From: Buxus sempervirens
Lineage: Eukaryota > Streptophyta > Magnoliopsida > Buxales > Buxaceae
Assembly (NCBI GenBank): GCA_947561395.2
Contig: OX387187.1
Location: 36,127,829 to 36,191,828 of the forward strand
Direction of reading: 5' to 3'
DNA length: 64,000 bases
The position numbers and the translations under genes were made by a program. The notes beneath the pieces were generated by a model that was not told the origin of the DNA, did no database searches, and worked only from the letters and a program-made list of their open reading frames with translations. Each line of letters opens with the position of its first letter. Position 1 is the stretch's first letter. Positions 13,001 to 24,382 of this stretch are shown here, one piece after another.

Positions 13001-13006
13001 CTTTGA
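7027..13006 (+). CDS. CHY1: 3-hydroxyisobutyryl-CoA hydrolase, CHY1 type, copy A
   Basis: It hydrolyses 3-hydroxyisobutyryl-CoA in peroxisomal valine breakdown; loss of Arabidopsis CHY1 also harms beta-oxidation. Exons: 7027-7065, 7781-7861, 8773-8841, 9475-9538, 9705-9784, 9917-10000, 10888-10972, 11425-11510, 11703-11824, 11983-12043, 12298-12396, 12514-12615, 12699-12740, 12869-13006. All junctions keep frame and give 383 residues; Arabidopsis CHY1 has about 378. Crotonase-fold marks are [11 protein letters not shown] (64-74), [12 protein letters not shown] (116-127), [15 protein letters not shown] with catalytic Glu145 and Asp153, and [24 protein letters not shown]. The C-terminal ARL is a plant PTS1. 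Exon 1 ([13 protein letters not shown]) is inferred from a phase-0 donor and its perfect conservation in copy B. The exon 6 donor (GTACTT) is weak. No disabling mutation is seen. Confidence 0.93.
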
Positions 13007-13483
13007 GCTTTCCTAATGAACTACTTCAATAACATTTGCTATAAGACTAGGTTACTTTTCTGATCTTTCAACTACTAAATAACTATTGTTATTAAGAACA
13101 GTGGTTGCAAGATGTTGGATTGATGACTCTTGCATATGGTAATATGAATATCCCATCAATTATCAATTAGTTGAAATTAAACTCAGTACCATCAAGTGAA
13201 TATTTACTTATATTGTGAGTAAGATGCTGCTGCTTGGCCATCAATTAAACAAAATGTAATATTGCCTCATCCATTATGAAGTGAATATATGTTGCCATAC
13301 CTAAATTTGGAAGTGATTGCCCTGGATGAGGGGATTCATGAGACACATGTTCAATCACCCTAATTAAAGGTTTGTTGCATGATTAAAAATTTGAAACCTT
13401 GAGGAGAATCAGACTATTAACAATTTAAAGAGACCACCCTGATGATAATAAACTCTTTACTTAGAACTCTCAGGGAAATTTGG

Positions 13484-13708
13484 GTTGTAATGTATTATTT
13501 ATCAAAATTGCTGCTGACAAAATCTTATTTATAGAAGTCAGTTGCAACCTCTTTTCTATGTCAATTTTTTATTTACATATTATCTACTAAGTTCATGAAG
13601 CTATTAGAGTGGACATTGGAAACACTATTGATAGACTTGCCTTTACAAGAGTACAAGTCAGAATTGCTTCCCATTACCTTTTAATAAAGTTCTATAATGA
13701 TCTTACAT
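13484..13708 (+). repeat. conserved 3' tail of duplication copy A
   Basis: This stretch matches 24856-25125 in copy B, including a degenerate short open frame that stays open for 93 codons in copy B but is broken here. A piece of about 40 bp (AAAATTGCT...ATCTTATTTATAGA) also occurs at 3895-3927, upstream of copy A. I do not recognise a protein in it. Confidence 0.5.
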
Positions 13709-13997
13709 AGTTAAATTTGTATATCATTTTCTTGTACTATGGATATTTTTAGTTAGGTGTAAAGCAGTGGAAAGTAAAACAAGTACTTACCTTCCTTTCC
13801 TTTGTTTTCCTCTTTGAAAGCTTTGAAAAATGGGTCTCTTTTGGAAAATTATTCTTGTGGTCCCACATTTTAGAAAATTCATTTTCCTTTACTTTCCTAT
13901 ATATTCTGTCTAAGTAGACGCACACTCGGGTATTCATTAACTTTACATGAATATATGTTGTGCTTCTTCTTTTTTCCCCTTTTCATAGACCCTTCAC

Positions 13998-14287
13998 ATG
14001 CAGAGCTTTAGAGCAATAATCTTGGGCAAAGATAGAAAACCCAAGTTAGAGTGATTAATTCAACCTCCTCTTGGGATTTTCATTGCATCAGTCTTAATCT
14101 TCAAATTGATTTTGATCTATTAAGTGTTTCCAAGTCTTATCCTTTTTACCTTTCTTCTTTTTATGAACATGTTAGAAAAGAAGTGGTGGATCACATTTTC
14201 AGAAAAATTGATGATGATGATAATTTGGAAGATCTAATGCTTCCTGCTGGATCTAATCTTACAAGCACATCAAGAGCAAATCTTTAA
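13998..14287 (+). pseudogene. third CHY1 copy, remnant of the last two exons
   Basis: Positions 13998-14045 hold an exon 13 cognate (SFRAIILGKDRKPK against [14 protein letters not shown]) whose donor G is lost. Positions 14172-14287 hold an exon 14 cognate (VRKEVVDHIFRKIDDDD ... STSRANL, then stop). The exon 14 acceptor is not recognisable. The final tripeptide is ANL rather than ARL, so the peroxisomal signal is also damaged. It is more diverged than copies A and B are from each other, so it is probably an older duplicate. Confidence 0.75.
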
Positions 14288-14570
14288 GCTTTTCTACTTA
14301 CTAATGGCTTAAATCACAGGGGTAACAACAATTGGTTAACATATTGATTTATATTCATCCACAGTATAGCCGTTTTTTTTCTTTTTACAATTCCCAATAA
14401 TATTTCAGAGTTTTAAGGAACTTACGTCTATTAAATATGGAATTTCAATCGTAATGTGGTCATAGTTGTAGCATATTTTTAATTCAATTAAGAATTGTTT
14501 CTACTTGTGAAAAATGCTCCTAACAATGCCTCTATGGTTGAAACCTTCTAGCCTGACTATATAATTAGAT
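14288..14570. other. intergenic spacer
   Basis: AT-rich, non-coding; no element recognised. Confidence 0.4.
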
Positions 14571-14575
14571 GTGTA

Positions 14576-14879
14576 TGTTGAAAGCCCAACAACACATAAG
14601 ATGAGGGGCCTCAACCTTAAAACCTAGGCATTAAGATGAGGGAAGTCTATCTCTTATATAGTGGGTGAAAGAGTGGTGAATTCCCAATGTGGGACAAATT
14701 TCAACAGCCCCCCTCACGCTGGACAACACAGCGTGGACACGGGTTAGGCTCTGATACCATGTTGAAAACTCAACAACACATAAGATGAGGGGCCTCAACC
14801 TTAAAACCTAGGCATTAAGGTGAGGGAAGTCCATCTAATATATGGTGGGTGAATTCCCAATGTGGGACAAATTCCAACA
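14576..14879 (-). mobile_element. complete TRIM retrotransposon (terminal-repeat retrotransposon in miniature)
   Basis: Two direct LTRs, 14576-14706 (131 bp) and 14760-14879 (120 bp), both run TGTTGAAA ... CCAACA/TTCAACA. The internal part is only 53 bp. On the minus strand TGGTATCAGAGCC (14759-14747) abuts one LTR; this is the usual primer-binding site for initiator methionine tRNA. GTGAGGGGGGC abuts the other as polypurine tract. A perfect 5-bp duplication GTGTA flanks it (14571-14575 and 14880-14884). All parts of a TRIM are present in minus orientation, with no coding capacity. Confidence 0.93.
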
Positions 14880-14999
14880 GTGTATGCTTGTTTAACCTTT
14901 ATGTTATTTTATCTACACTAGTATTGCAAAGAAATGTGAAGCACATAGAAATTAATTATCTACTCCCTTGGTCACCAATGATCCCGCTTGTATCTGCAT

Positions 15000-15380
15000 C
15001 GAGGATTACAATTTTGGCGGCATGCCGAAATTTCGGTTTTTGGACCCCCGGCGATGCGTTTCATTGGGGAAAATCGTTGGGGCGCATCGTTGAGGACTCA
15101 CCGAAATTTCGACGATTTGTCACCGGCACGGAGCGGCGTGCCGAGCGAAACGGAACGAAACGGGCGAAACAAAAAAAAATTATTTTTTATTAACGAAACG
15201 AGGCGGCGTGCCGCCGAAACAAAGCGACATGGCATCGAAATTTCCCCAAAATCTAGAAAAATCAATTTTTTGCCTTTTTATTTTTTTCCATTGTTTTGGT
15301 GGCACGCCACCGGCATGCCGCCCAAATTTCGTTTTTGATAGTGGGCGGCACACCCACCGGCACCGAAACACAGAACCTTG
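15000..15380. mobile_element. hAT-like MITE, family 1, copy 2
   Basis: A 381-bp element with ends CGAGGATTACAATTTTGG and CACAGAACCTTG is rich in GGCGGCATGCCG-type palindromes and in A/T runs. A perfect 8-bp duplication ATCTGCAT lies at 14992-14999 and 15381-15388. Same family as 4522-4824, 19310-19704 and 55209-55590. Confidence 0.85.
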
Positions 15381-15491
15381 ATCTGCATGTTTTAACCAGT
15401 GATCTTTATGTTATTTTATCTGAACTACTACAAAATGTAGAAATCCTCCTCAATGCGAAGCCTATGATGTCTGCTACGATGTGATAAACAT

Positions 15492-15640
15492 TTCTTTTTT
15501 TTTGGTGGAGAACACAGCAACATTGTATTAAGCATTTCTAGAAAAATTTACATTTTGGGCATCCGCCAATAAAGCCATACAGACAGCTTCAGGGGGTTTT
15601 TTAATCCAAACACAAGGGAACTTGTAAAAATTTACATTTT
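15492..15640 (-). mobile_element. short poly-A retroposon (truncated LINE or SINE)
   Basis: A 149-bp insert begins with a T-rich run (poly-A tail of a minus-strand insertion). It is bounded by a perfect 16-bp duplication ACGATGTGATAAACAT (15476-15491 and 15641-15656). Long duplications and a poly-A tail point to target-primed reverse transcription. The body matches no protein I can recognise. Confidence 0.8.
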
Positions 15641-15705
15641 ACGATGTGATAAACATAGGACCAGTGACCTACTTCTTCGATCATTAATGACCCCGTTATT
15701 TGAAA

Positions 15706-16060
15706 GGGGAAATTGGTTTCTAGTGTTAATTTTTTTAAATAATTTAGATTCAGTCATAAAATTCTTGTTAATTGAAAAATAGTGATACTCATTTAAAAAT
15801 AATTGAAGATTAGTGTTATTTTACTGTTATGAAGATTTTCTTCCGAAATTGCCTTCAAAAGACTTTGAAAACTTTTTCACTCATTCAGGTGAGGTATGCA
15901 AGTCTTTTTGAAGGTATTTTTGAGAGAAATTCTTCATGAATAGTTAAATGACACTGAATCTTAATTATGTGAAAAAAGTATCACTAATTCTCAATTTTTA
16001 AGAATTTATCGATTAGATCTGAATTATTTTGAAAAAGTATCACTAAAAACCAATTTTCCC
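15706..16060. mobile_element. long-inverted-repeat MITE (Mutator-like), copy 2
   Basis: Starts GGGGAAATTGG and ends CCAATTTTCCC, with long inverted arms that also share AGTGATA/TATCACT blocks. TATTTGAAA (15697-15705) and TATTTGCAA (16061-16069) form a 9-bp duplication with one change, typical of Mutator-like elements. Related to 5580-5935 but inserted at a different site. Confidence 0.7.
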
Positions 16061-16526
16061 TATTTGCAAACGGTGGGCCACTGTTATCTTTGTCTCACTT
16101 GCACGATTTTCACTATCAATTTAAAGCCTTTGACATCTCAAGCAACCCCAACCACTCCACCTTTTTTTGTTTGATTTCCATTAAGTGCAATGGAGTTCAG
16201 ACAATGCCATATAACATTGTGTGTTTTGGTATGGCAACACTGCGTCTTAATTGACGTAAAGAGCTTAATCTAGGAATGGCAACACTGTGTTTTGATAAAC
16301 CCTAATCCTTCTTTATATGCCAAGCTCACTCCCAACTCTAATCATATCCAAATTGGGCAAATTTCGTTCACCCCACTATGACATAAAATGTTAATATATC
16401 ATTATCTCAAAAAAATAATAATAACAAAATAATTAATATTTTTATTCATAAAATATATATATATATATTTTATATGGGATACATATAAATAATAGTTAAT
16501 CACTTGCAAGGTTGTAACTGGAATAT

Positions 16527-16572
16527 GTAAGTGCTATAAATTTTCTACCGTGTGAAAATTTATAGCACTTAC
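16527..16572. repeat. perfect 19-bp inverted repeat
   Basis: Arms 16527-16545 and 16554-16572 are exact reverse complements (GTAAGTGCTATAAATTTTC) around an 8-base loop. In copy A the equivalent place shows only part of this and is broken by a MITE. Confidence 0.85.
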
Positions 16573-16739
16573 AACGCCAAGCATTTATAGTGAAGAGCCG
16601 TGTAAAAAGCAATTTCAAGATCTACCCAAACCCTTATTTTGTGGGTCAGCAGCCCTTATTTTGGTGGTTGGGTTGGGTTGAGAGTTGTGAATGTGGTATC
16701 TGACTATCTGATACGAGGTACAGCCTAAGCGTATGTTAG

Positions 16740-17655
16740 GGAACCCATTTCCTCTGCCGCGTCGGCTCGGCATTTACGACGCCTTTACTGCGTCCAACGT
16801 ACGAAGATTCATGTGCGTCCGTTTCATGCACACGTGGGGAGCAAATGGGGTGGGGACCGTGGGGTACAAACCAACGTTCGAAGATTCATGGAGAGCAAAT
16901 GGTTTTTACTCTTATTACCAAAAAAAAAAAAAAAAAAATGGTTTTTACTCTTCTTTCACAATTTTCCCACTCAGTCAATTGTTTTGATCCGGTTTTATTA
17001 CCAACCTTTATGTTTAATAACAAGTCCTCACATGCTTGGTTACAAGTCAATTCATACTTGATTACAAGTCTACTGATGTTTAGCTATAAATTCACTGATG
17101 TTTGGTTACAAGTCCACGCATGCTTGGTTACAAGTCCACGCATGCTTGGTTACATGTTCACCCACGCTCATACTTGGTTATAAGTCCTCTAATGTTTGGT
17201 TAAAAATCTACGCATGTTTGGTTACAAATTCTCGCATGCATGGTTAAAAGTAAGGGCTGAAAGTGACCTGGACTGGGTGTTCAAGCCGGTTAAGTTTCCA
17301 ACCCGGCTTATGTAAGTTTGAATTTGAGAAATTTCATTAAGTGGAGAGACATAAAAAGCGAATCTTTCTTTTGAATGTCGTTGGTTTGTACCCACCCCAT
17401 TTGCTCAGTCCGTGTAGGATGAAGCGGACGCAATAAAGCGTCGTAAATGCCGACGCCGTAGGTAGAGGAAATGGGTTCTATTTCGTTAAGTAGAGAGACA
17501 TAAGGAGCGAATCTTCGAAGGTCGTTCGTTTGATGATAGAAAAAAAAAAAAGAGGAAAGGTCGTTGGTTTGTAGCCCCACCCCATTTTGCTCTCTACGTG
17601 TGCATGAAACGGACGCAATAAAGGCGTCGTAAATGCCGACGCCGAAGAGGAAATG
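16740..17655. mobile_element. inverted-repeat element with duplicated right arm
   Basis: The left arm (about 16745-16850: GGCATTTACGACGCCTTTACTGCGTCC and GTTTCATGCACACGT) recurs inverted at about 17555-17650, and again in a shorter form at about 17380-17480. The middle holds a minisatellite. This region is absent from copy A. Terminal duplications could not be fixed, so the class is open; a Mutator- or foldback-type element would fit. Confidence 0.55.
17030..17250. repeat. minisatellite, about 22-bp unit
   Basis: Roughly ten degenerate units of the form TTGGTTACAAGTCCACGCATGC. The middle two are nearly identical and the flanking ones diverge. The array lies inside the inverted-repeat element. 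Confidence 0.75.
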
Positions 17656-17779
17656 ATGACAAGGACACCAGCTTCCCTGAAATAAAAAGTTCTACCACAT
17701 TTCAGGTAATCATCATAAATACAAGAAAATATCCGGTACTGGTAGCTAAGATGCATGGCTTCCTTCCTTCCATCTATTC

Positions 17780-17788
17780 TATATATAA
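17780..17788 (+). promoter_or_regulatory. TATA box of CHY1 copy B
   Basis: TATATATAA lies 73 bp before the ATG at 17853, downstream of a CT-rich tract and matching the position in copy A. Here the upstream DNA is not interrupted by the element found in copy A. Confidence 0.55.
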
Positions 17789-17852
17789 CACCATGTGGTG
17801 AACGGATGTTATGCAAGGCTTCATCACTTCCTGTTTGTAAGAGTCATCCTCC

Positions 17853-20800
17853 ATGGCTTTCACCTTATCATTTGATGATCACCTTAATCAGGTTCCACTT
17901 CTCTCTTCATGTTAACTTGAGTTTGTTTCTCCCATGGAGTGGCTTTCCCTCCCCTTGTCTTCCCCACTCTTCCTTCTTTATGTAAAGTTGTGTTATTTTG
18001 GTACTGTCCTGTATTTATTGTGTACACAAGCTCTCTTGTTACCCATGCACCATATTTGCAGCTGCAAGGCCTGTAACCTATAATGAGTTGCAGGAGCAGT
18101 AGCCTATTCTGAGACTCATGGAAGAACCTGCTCCCCTTCATCTAAGGCTAGTTTTCATGATCCATGGCTTAACCATTATCCAAAGTAACATTCAACAGTG
18201 TTGAGGACATTGAGTGTGCTCTTTCTTCTGGGCTTTCCCTTTTGAAAGTTAAGACAATGGTCAGTGTCTAAAGGCTGCTTTATTGTCCTCTACACGTTCC
18301 ACTTTTCAAAGAGAAGGGGAGGGTCAACAGGGTGTTATAGGATCAGATCTTATGCAATCAATTCAAAGATTTAGTTTCATGTAATCAGAGATGTACGTGC
18401 ATCCACACACACACCCCCCACCAACCACCAACGTACATCTTCTTTTAGTTGTTTTCCTCAAGTTCATCAGTTTTCATCTCAATTCCTTAGATTGTTTGGT
18501 TTCAAAACATCATATGGTGGCATATATGAATTCCTGGTTCACTTGTTTTACATACATTCATGGCTGGATCCCGAATCTTGAAGCTTTTTAAACTGATTTA
18601 TTATATTTTATCAGGTTTTGCTACAACAAAATGCATTTGTGGGCAAGGTGATACTAAATAGACCTCAAAAGCTGAATTCCCTCAATTATCATATGGTATG
18701 AAGACTGCTTGGATTCTTTTCATACTCATTTATTCTGTTTTCACATAACTGGCCACTTTCACCGGATTTTTCGCAGTGGAACACCTATATTTTCCTTCAT
18801 TAGAAAGCAAGGCTTCAAAAGTTATTGCAACATTGCTATCTATTTTCCATCTAGGCATTATTAACAGAAGTCATATTCACATCTTTAGGCAAAAGAGAGA
18901 ATAAAAATGCAAAACAACATAAAACCTATTTGCTACTGTGGCATTATTATTGCCCTGCGTAACAATTAGAACTACAATGGGTCAATTACTGTTAGAATGC
19001 AGACAGACACAATATATATATTTGTAAAAAGACTAGAGTTGCTCTGCAACATAATGAGATTTATTTTAGGCAGTAGATAATTGAATTAACTCTCAAATTA
19101 TCCCAAGAAGTAACATGATTTTTACTTTCTTTGTGGGATGTATGATCATATTCCATATCTATAAAGCAGTTGATAATGGGGTTAACCCTCAAACTATCCA
19201 AAAACGTGAAATAATTTTTACTCGCTTTGTGGGATGTATGATTATATTCCATATCTATACCATCATTCTCTATTAAGGCCCAAGATTTCTACAGACCTTC
19301 ACACTTAATCAGCGTTTTCAGTTTCGCGGCGTGCCGCCAAAAAATCGTTTTTTTCCAATTGTCGAAACGAATCGACACAAAAAATCGGTTTTAAAAAAAT
19401 CGAGCGATTTTTTCGGCGTGCCAGCGAAAAATTGGTGGTGTGCCGAGCGAAACGGACCGAAACGCACAAAAAATTGATTTTTTGCGATAAAGAAGGAAAA
19501 AAAATCGATTTTTTTTAAATTTCATCAGCGATTTTTTGGTGGCGTGTCGGCGAAATTTTCGGCGTGCCACCGAAAAATCGACAGAATCAAAAAAATTCAA
19601 ATTTTTTCTAATTTTTTGCTTTTCTTAATTTTTCTGGCATTTCGCCGGCTTACCGTTTTTTCCGATGGGCGGCACGCCCATCGGCACCGATATTGTAATC
19701 CTTGCACTTAATACACAACAATGATGTATGCATGTAGGGTCATTGTGTCAGCTACTAGTTTTCTTTGCAGAGTAACAATGAGATGCTAGATCTTCTGTCT
19801 CGACAACCCAGATCATGCCTAGTAACATATTTAAATACAATTAGAAAATCTCCACTTGCTGTTATATTCCTACATAATTATATTTGCACACTTTCATGAT
19901 CTATTTTTTAAAGAAGTCTTACTGATGAATTCTTTTTTCATTTATTGAATAAATGTGATATTCAAAAATTTCTGACAAAGAATTGACGAACTCCACCAAT
20001 AATCATTTTTTTGTATAGATATCCAAAATATTGAAGGGCTTGATTGCATATGAGGAGGATCCTAATATCAAGGTTGTGATCTTAAAGGTAAAGATGAGCA
20101 TTCTTGAAATTTTGATATTCAATATATGTTGAACTAGAAAACTTCAAAACTTGAATCTACACATAAAATAAAAAATAAGGTTTTTTTTCCAAAATTTTAA
20201 TAATGATATCAGTTATAGAGATATCTTTGTATAATTATTTTCTTCAAGATAAAAAACCTAGAATCAGTCCACAATTCCTCACAAGGAAAGGGTTTTCAAC
20301 GTTAATGTTCTCACTTTCCTTCTCCTAAAAACAAACTTTTTCAATTTTTTTTCAAAAATTCTGCAAAAAATTAAAAAAAAACACTTTGGCCATTGGTGCT
20401 TTATGAAACTTGCTGTTGGGTTTGTAGAACAACGTTTTTGGCATGCTCTATCTTCTTCTTCTTCTTTTTACTTTCTCAATGAAATTGCCATGAGTAACAA
20501 ACACACACAAGAAAAGTTATTTTTGGGTAATAAATTTTTTGATGCAACTAGATAAGGTTAATAATAAATTAATATTTATTATTCTATTCCAAATTTCAAT
20601 ACTAAAATAAGTGTCTATGCCTATTACTTGTTTTAAAATTTTTGTAAGTACGAGAATTTCATTCCACACGTCTCATATGCAGGGGAATGGAAAATCATTT
20701 TGTGCTGGGGGGGATGCAGCAGCTGTTGCTTGTTCTGTTACTTCAGGTAAGTATTCTTTTTTTTTTTATGATATTCAGGTAAGTACTCTTTGTAGCTTAT

Positions 20801-23800
20801 TATTTCTCTTTGTTCTTATTAACCTAGTTATTACACTAACTCAATGGTAATATTTCAAAAATGTCAACAAAAAGTTAACTGTTTATTACCATTTATGTTA
20901 TGGTTGAATTTATCAGGTCATTGGACTTTTGGTGTGAAATTCTACAAGAAACAATTAATTTTAGACTACATAATTAGTACATATGCGAAGCCTTTGGTGA
21001 GTTTCTTTTTTATAACACCATTTTCAATTACATGCAAAAATTTCTTCTCATTTCGTAGTACATTTTATTTCTCCTATATTTATTGTATATTTGGATGTTG
21101 TTCTAAAAAAAGTAATATGTTTGAAGGTCTCTCTTATTAATGGAATCGTTATGGGAGGAGGCGCTGGACTATCGATTCACGGGAGGTTTCGAGTTGTTAC
21201 TGAGAATGCTGTAATTCTCAAACCTTAGAAATTCAATTTGGAAAACTAAACGAGATACTGATTTTTACTTCCTTAATATGTAGGGCGGTTTTAATCATGT
21301 GGAGGAGAAGATCTTCAAATGGAATATAACCTTGAACTTAACTCTTCAAGATTTATTCACATGCTACAAAATTATAATCTATGTCCAAAAGACTCGTTGA
21401 ACCTAATCAAGAATGAGCACAATAACTAAATTTATCATTCATGGCTATTCTCTCAATGTTTTCATTCTTTGTAATTTGAAGACCAAAGGCAACCTTAATC
21501 TTAGTAAATAGATTTGCCAATAAAAATAGTTACATAAAAAATAAAGGCTCACTAACAGATGAAATCATAAAAAGCAAAATTTTTCTTTCCATGAATATCA
21601 ACAGTAAGGATCAGTAGTATATACATCATCATTTTCATTTTCCAGTGTACAGATTTCTTGTATCTAATAGTTATATAAAATTTTGAACTTATAGTGGAAT
21701 TTAGAAGTAATCACATTATCTAAAAATTGAACTCATGTTTGCCAGTTTGTCATTTGATAAGGCCATCTAACAAAATGATTACCAAAAATATGCAATAAGT
21801 CGTTCTTAGTCACTTGCTAAGTTATAAATCTAGAATGCCATGATATTTAAATTTAAAATTCATGATCAACAAGGCTAGGATGAACACATATAAATTGTTT
21901 GTCTAAGAAACTTACCATTATTTGAACTGGAAAGCATCAAATCTGACCTCTTGAATGAGCATATTAAAGCATTATCCATTTACTTTTTCTCTTTCAATAT
22001 ATAAAACACAATTATTAACTTCATTATACAAGTGTTTATTAGAGAATTATTTAATATTCAAGTAAAAACTGACAAGTACTTCTTGTTGTTTCTTGGCAAC
22101 TTAAGGTAAATTAATAAATATTGATATAAAGTTGTTCTAGATATTTTGCCTCTCAATAATTTTCTTCTAAGATCAACTTGTGCTCTAACTTATGTAGGTA
22201 TTCGCTATGCCAGAAGTAATGCTAGGGTTATGCCCAGATGTTGGTTCGTCTCATTTTCTATCTAGGATCCCAGGATTCTTTGGTAAGCTAAATCTTGTTT
22301 TGGTCAAGAAACTTATCATGTGAAACCTTCAAAAGCTTGTGATCATTTAGCTTTAAAATATTGCGCTTTCACTCCTCCAATCAAGTATAAAAGTAGAAAA
22401 AGAAACATGAAAAAACCATCAAAAGTTGGATTAAAAAAAAATCCAACTAAGAATGCGATGGAGTAATCTTATCTTGAGGCAGTCCCGGCATGAAATAAGT
22501 AGTGGAATTGATAATGTTGTGTTTAGGGTGGTGTTTGATTCACTGGCAAAGGGTATTAGTGAACGTATGGAATGACTATTTCAATTTTGATTGATTTCCA
22601 AGATTATCAAGAAGTTTCATATTAATGTTGTGGATAGCTACTGAACATTTAAATAATAAGGATTTTTAGTTTCATAGGGAACTTTAGTATAACATCTTCT
22701 TGTTTTTGTTGAGAAATTTGGCCCCTACAAATATTTGACTCATAAAAAACATGTCATCTTCTTGTATTTATTGTATTCTCCAATGCCTAACAGGGGTATA
22801 TTTGGGACTTACTGGTGCTCGATTAGATGGAGCTGAAATGCTTGCCTGTGGCCTTGCTACTCACTTTGTTCCTTCCAAGGTATTAAATTGTATTATACAT
22901 ATAAAGTAATTAATTTAAATTTTAAGTAGTTATAAAATTCTTCATAAATGAGCAACAGAACACCATGCCAAAAAGTGTTAAGCGTAAAATGTAATTAAAA
23001 TTTTGTTTCTAAGTTTATAACCTATCTTGCTTAGAAGTAGTATTACTAACATCACCTTTTGCTTATGATAGGATCTGCCCTTGTTGGAAAGCAGACTATC
23101 TGAATTGGATTCTTGTGATCCAACAATTGTTTCCAAGGTTATAGATGGGTTTGCGCAAAGACCATCTGTAAAAGAAGATAGCATGTATAACAGGTGATCG
23201 GCAACTAATGTTGCCTTAAAAATATAATTTTTCTGATTTTTGTTATATTATGTGTTGCTCATATCTTCAAATGATTTTAGAATATGTATGTCAAGATACT
23301 GTTGACATGCCTAAATGATTTGAGGCATGACAGTGATATCAATCAATGCAGATTGGAGATTATCAACAAATGCTTTTCAAGAAAAACAGTTGAAGAAATA
23401 CTAGTAGCATTGGTATGCCATTTTCGTGCACCCAGATTACATTTGAGGAAGAAGTCAAATTCTTACAATTTAACCTTAATGTTATATGATCATATTATTT
23501 CTTAGAAATGTGTAATAGAGTCCCAGCAATGTGATTTTGCATTGTGTTTCATATTTTCAACTTTTTTCCAATTGTATATTTTTTTCATGCTTGTGGTATT
23601 TTGTTTTTATTAGTTATTACTCTTCTATTTCTGAATATTTTCTTATTGTGAAAAAAAAATTGCAGAAGGATGAGAATGTGAATGAAAGATACAAGTGGCT
23701 TACTAAAGCAATAAAATCTTTGAACGACGCATCACCAACATGCCTTAAAGTATTTCTTAGATCAGTAAGAATCACACATAAACCACTTCTCAGAAGTAAA

Positions 23801-24382
23801 AGATTTGAAATATTAGTGGATAAAACAGAGTGGAAGAGGATTTTACTTATTTGGATTGAACTAATTTTATTCTACTTTTACAGGTTCAGGAAGCTCAAAC
23901 TCAAAACCTTGGGCAATGTCTAATTCGTGACTACAGAATCGGGTCTCATTCCGTTAGAAGAACGGTAAACAATGACTTCTTTGAGGTGTGTAGAAGTGAT
24001 ATTCAAAAGCATTACATAGATATGATTGGTGTTTTGTTTTACACTTCTAATAAACCTTCAAATCTAGGGCTGTAGAGCGATACTATTTGAAAAAGATGGA
24101 AAACCCAAGGTTAAGTGAATTTATCTCTTTCTCTTGAATATTTACATGGCAATCTCTTTAGTCTTCAAGTCAAGAGGGTCAAATAAGTTTTATTAATTGC
24201 AACCTTCATTTTTTTTTATCTTTCTATTTATTTTACAGTGGGAGACTTCAAACCTTGAGGATGTTAGCAAGGAAATGGTCGATCCATTTTTCAGAAAAGT
24301 TGATGATGATGATTATGATTGGAAAGATCTAAAACTTCCTATCAGATCCAATCCATCAAGTACATCAAAAGCAAGACTTTGA
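17853..24382 (+). CDS. CHY1: 3-hydroxyisobutyryl-CoA hydrolase, CHY1 type, copy B
   Basis: Second intact paralogue with the same role as copy A (peroxisomal thioester hydrolysis). Exons: 17853-17891, 18615-18695, 20019-20087, 20683-20746, 20917-20996, 21127-21210, 22198-22282, 22794-22879, 23072-23193, 23352-23412, 23666-23764, 23884-23985, 24068-24109, 24239-24382. All junctions keep phase; the product has 385 residues. Motifs [33 protein letters not shown] (Glu145, Asp153) and C-terminal ARL are kept. By hand count it differs from copy A at about 32 residues plus a 2-residue insertion near the C-terminus, so roughly 92 percent identical. The exon 6 donor (GTAATT) is better than in copy A. 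Intron 2 carries a MITE. Nothing in the sequence suggests it is inactive. Confidence 0.93.
19310..19704. mobile_element. hAT-like MITE, family 1, copy 3, in intron 2 of CHY1 copy B
   Basis: A 395-bp insertion (CAGCGTTTTCAG ... TGTAATCCTTG) has a perfect 8-bp duplication CACTTAAT at 19302-19309 and 19705-19712. Copy A carries the empty site TACTTAAT at 8455-8462 in otherwise matching intron sequence, so both ends are fixed exactly. The insertion therefore happened after the segmental duplication. Confidence 0.93.

Larger units (their letters stand above)
5190..13708 (+). repeat. segmental duplication, copy A
   Basis: From TTAATCTAGGAATGGCAACAC onward this segment aligns colinearly and in direct orientation with 16264-25125, through promoter, all exons, all introns and more than 600 bp past the stop. 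It ends in a shared AAAGTTCTATAATGATCTTA. The main interruptions private to copy A are a MITE at 5580-5930 and an element at about 6315-6930. Confidence 0.9.
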
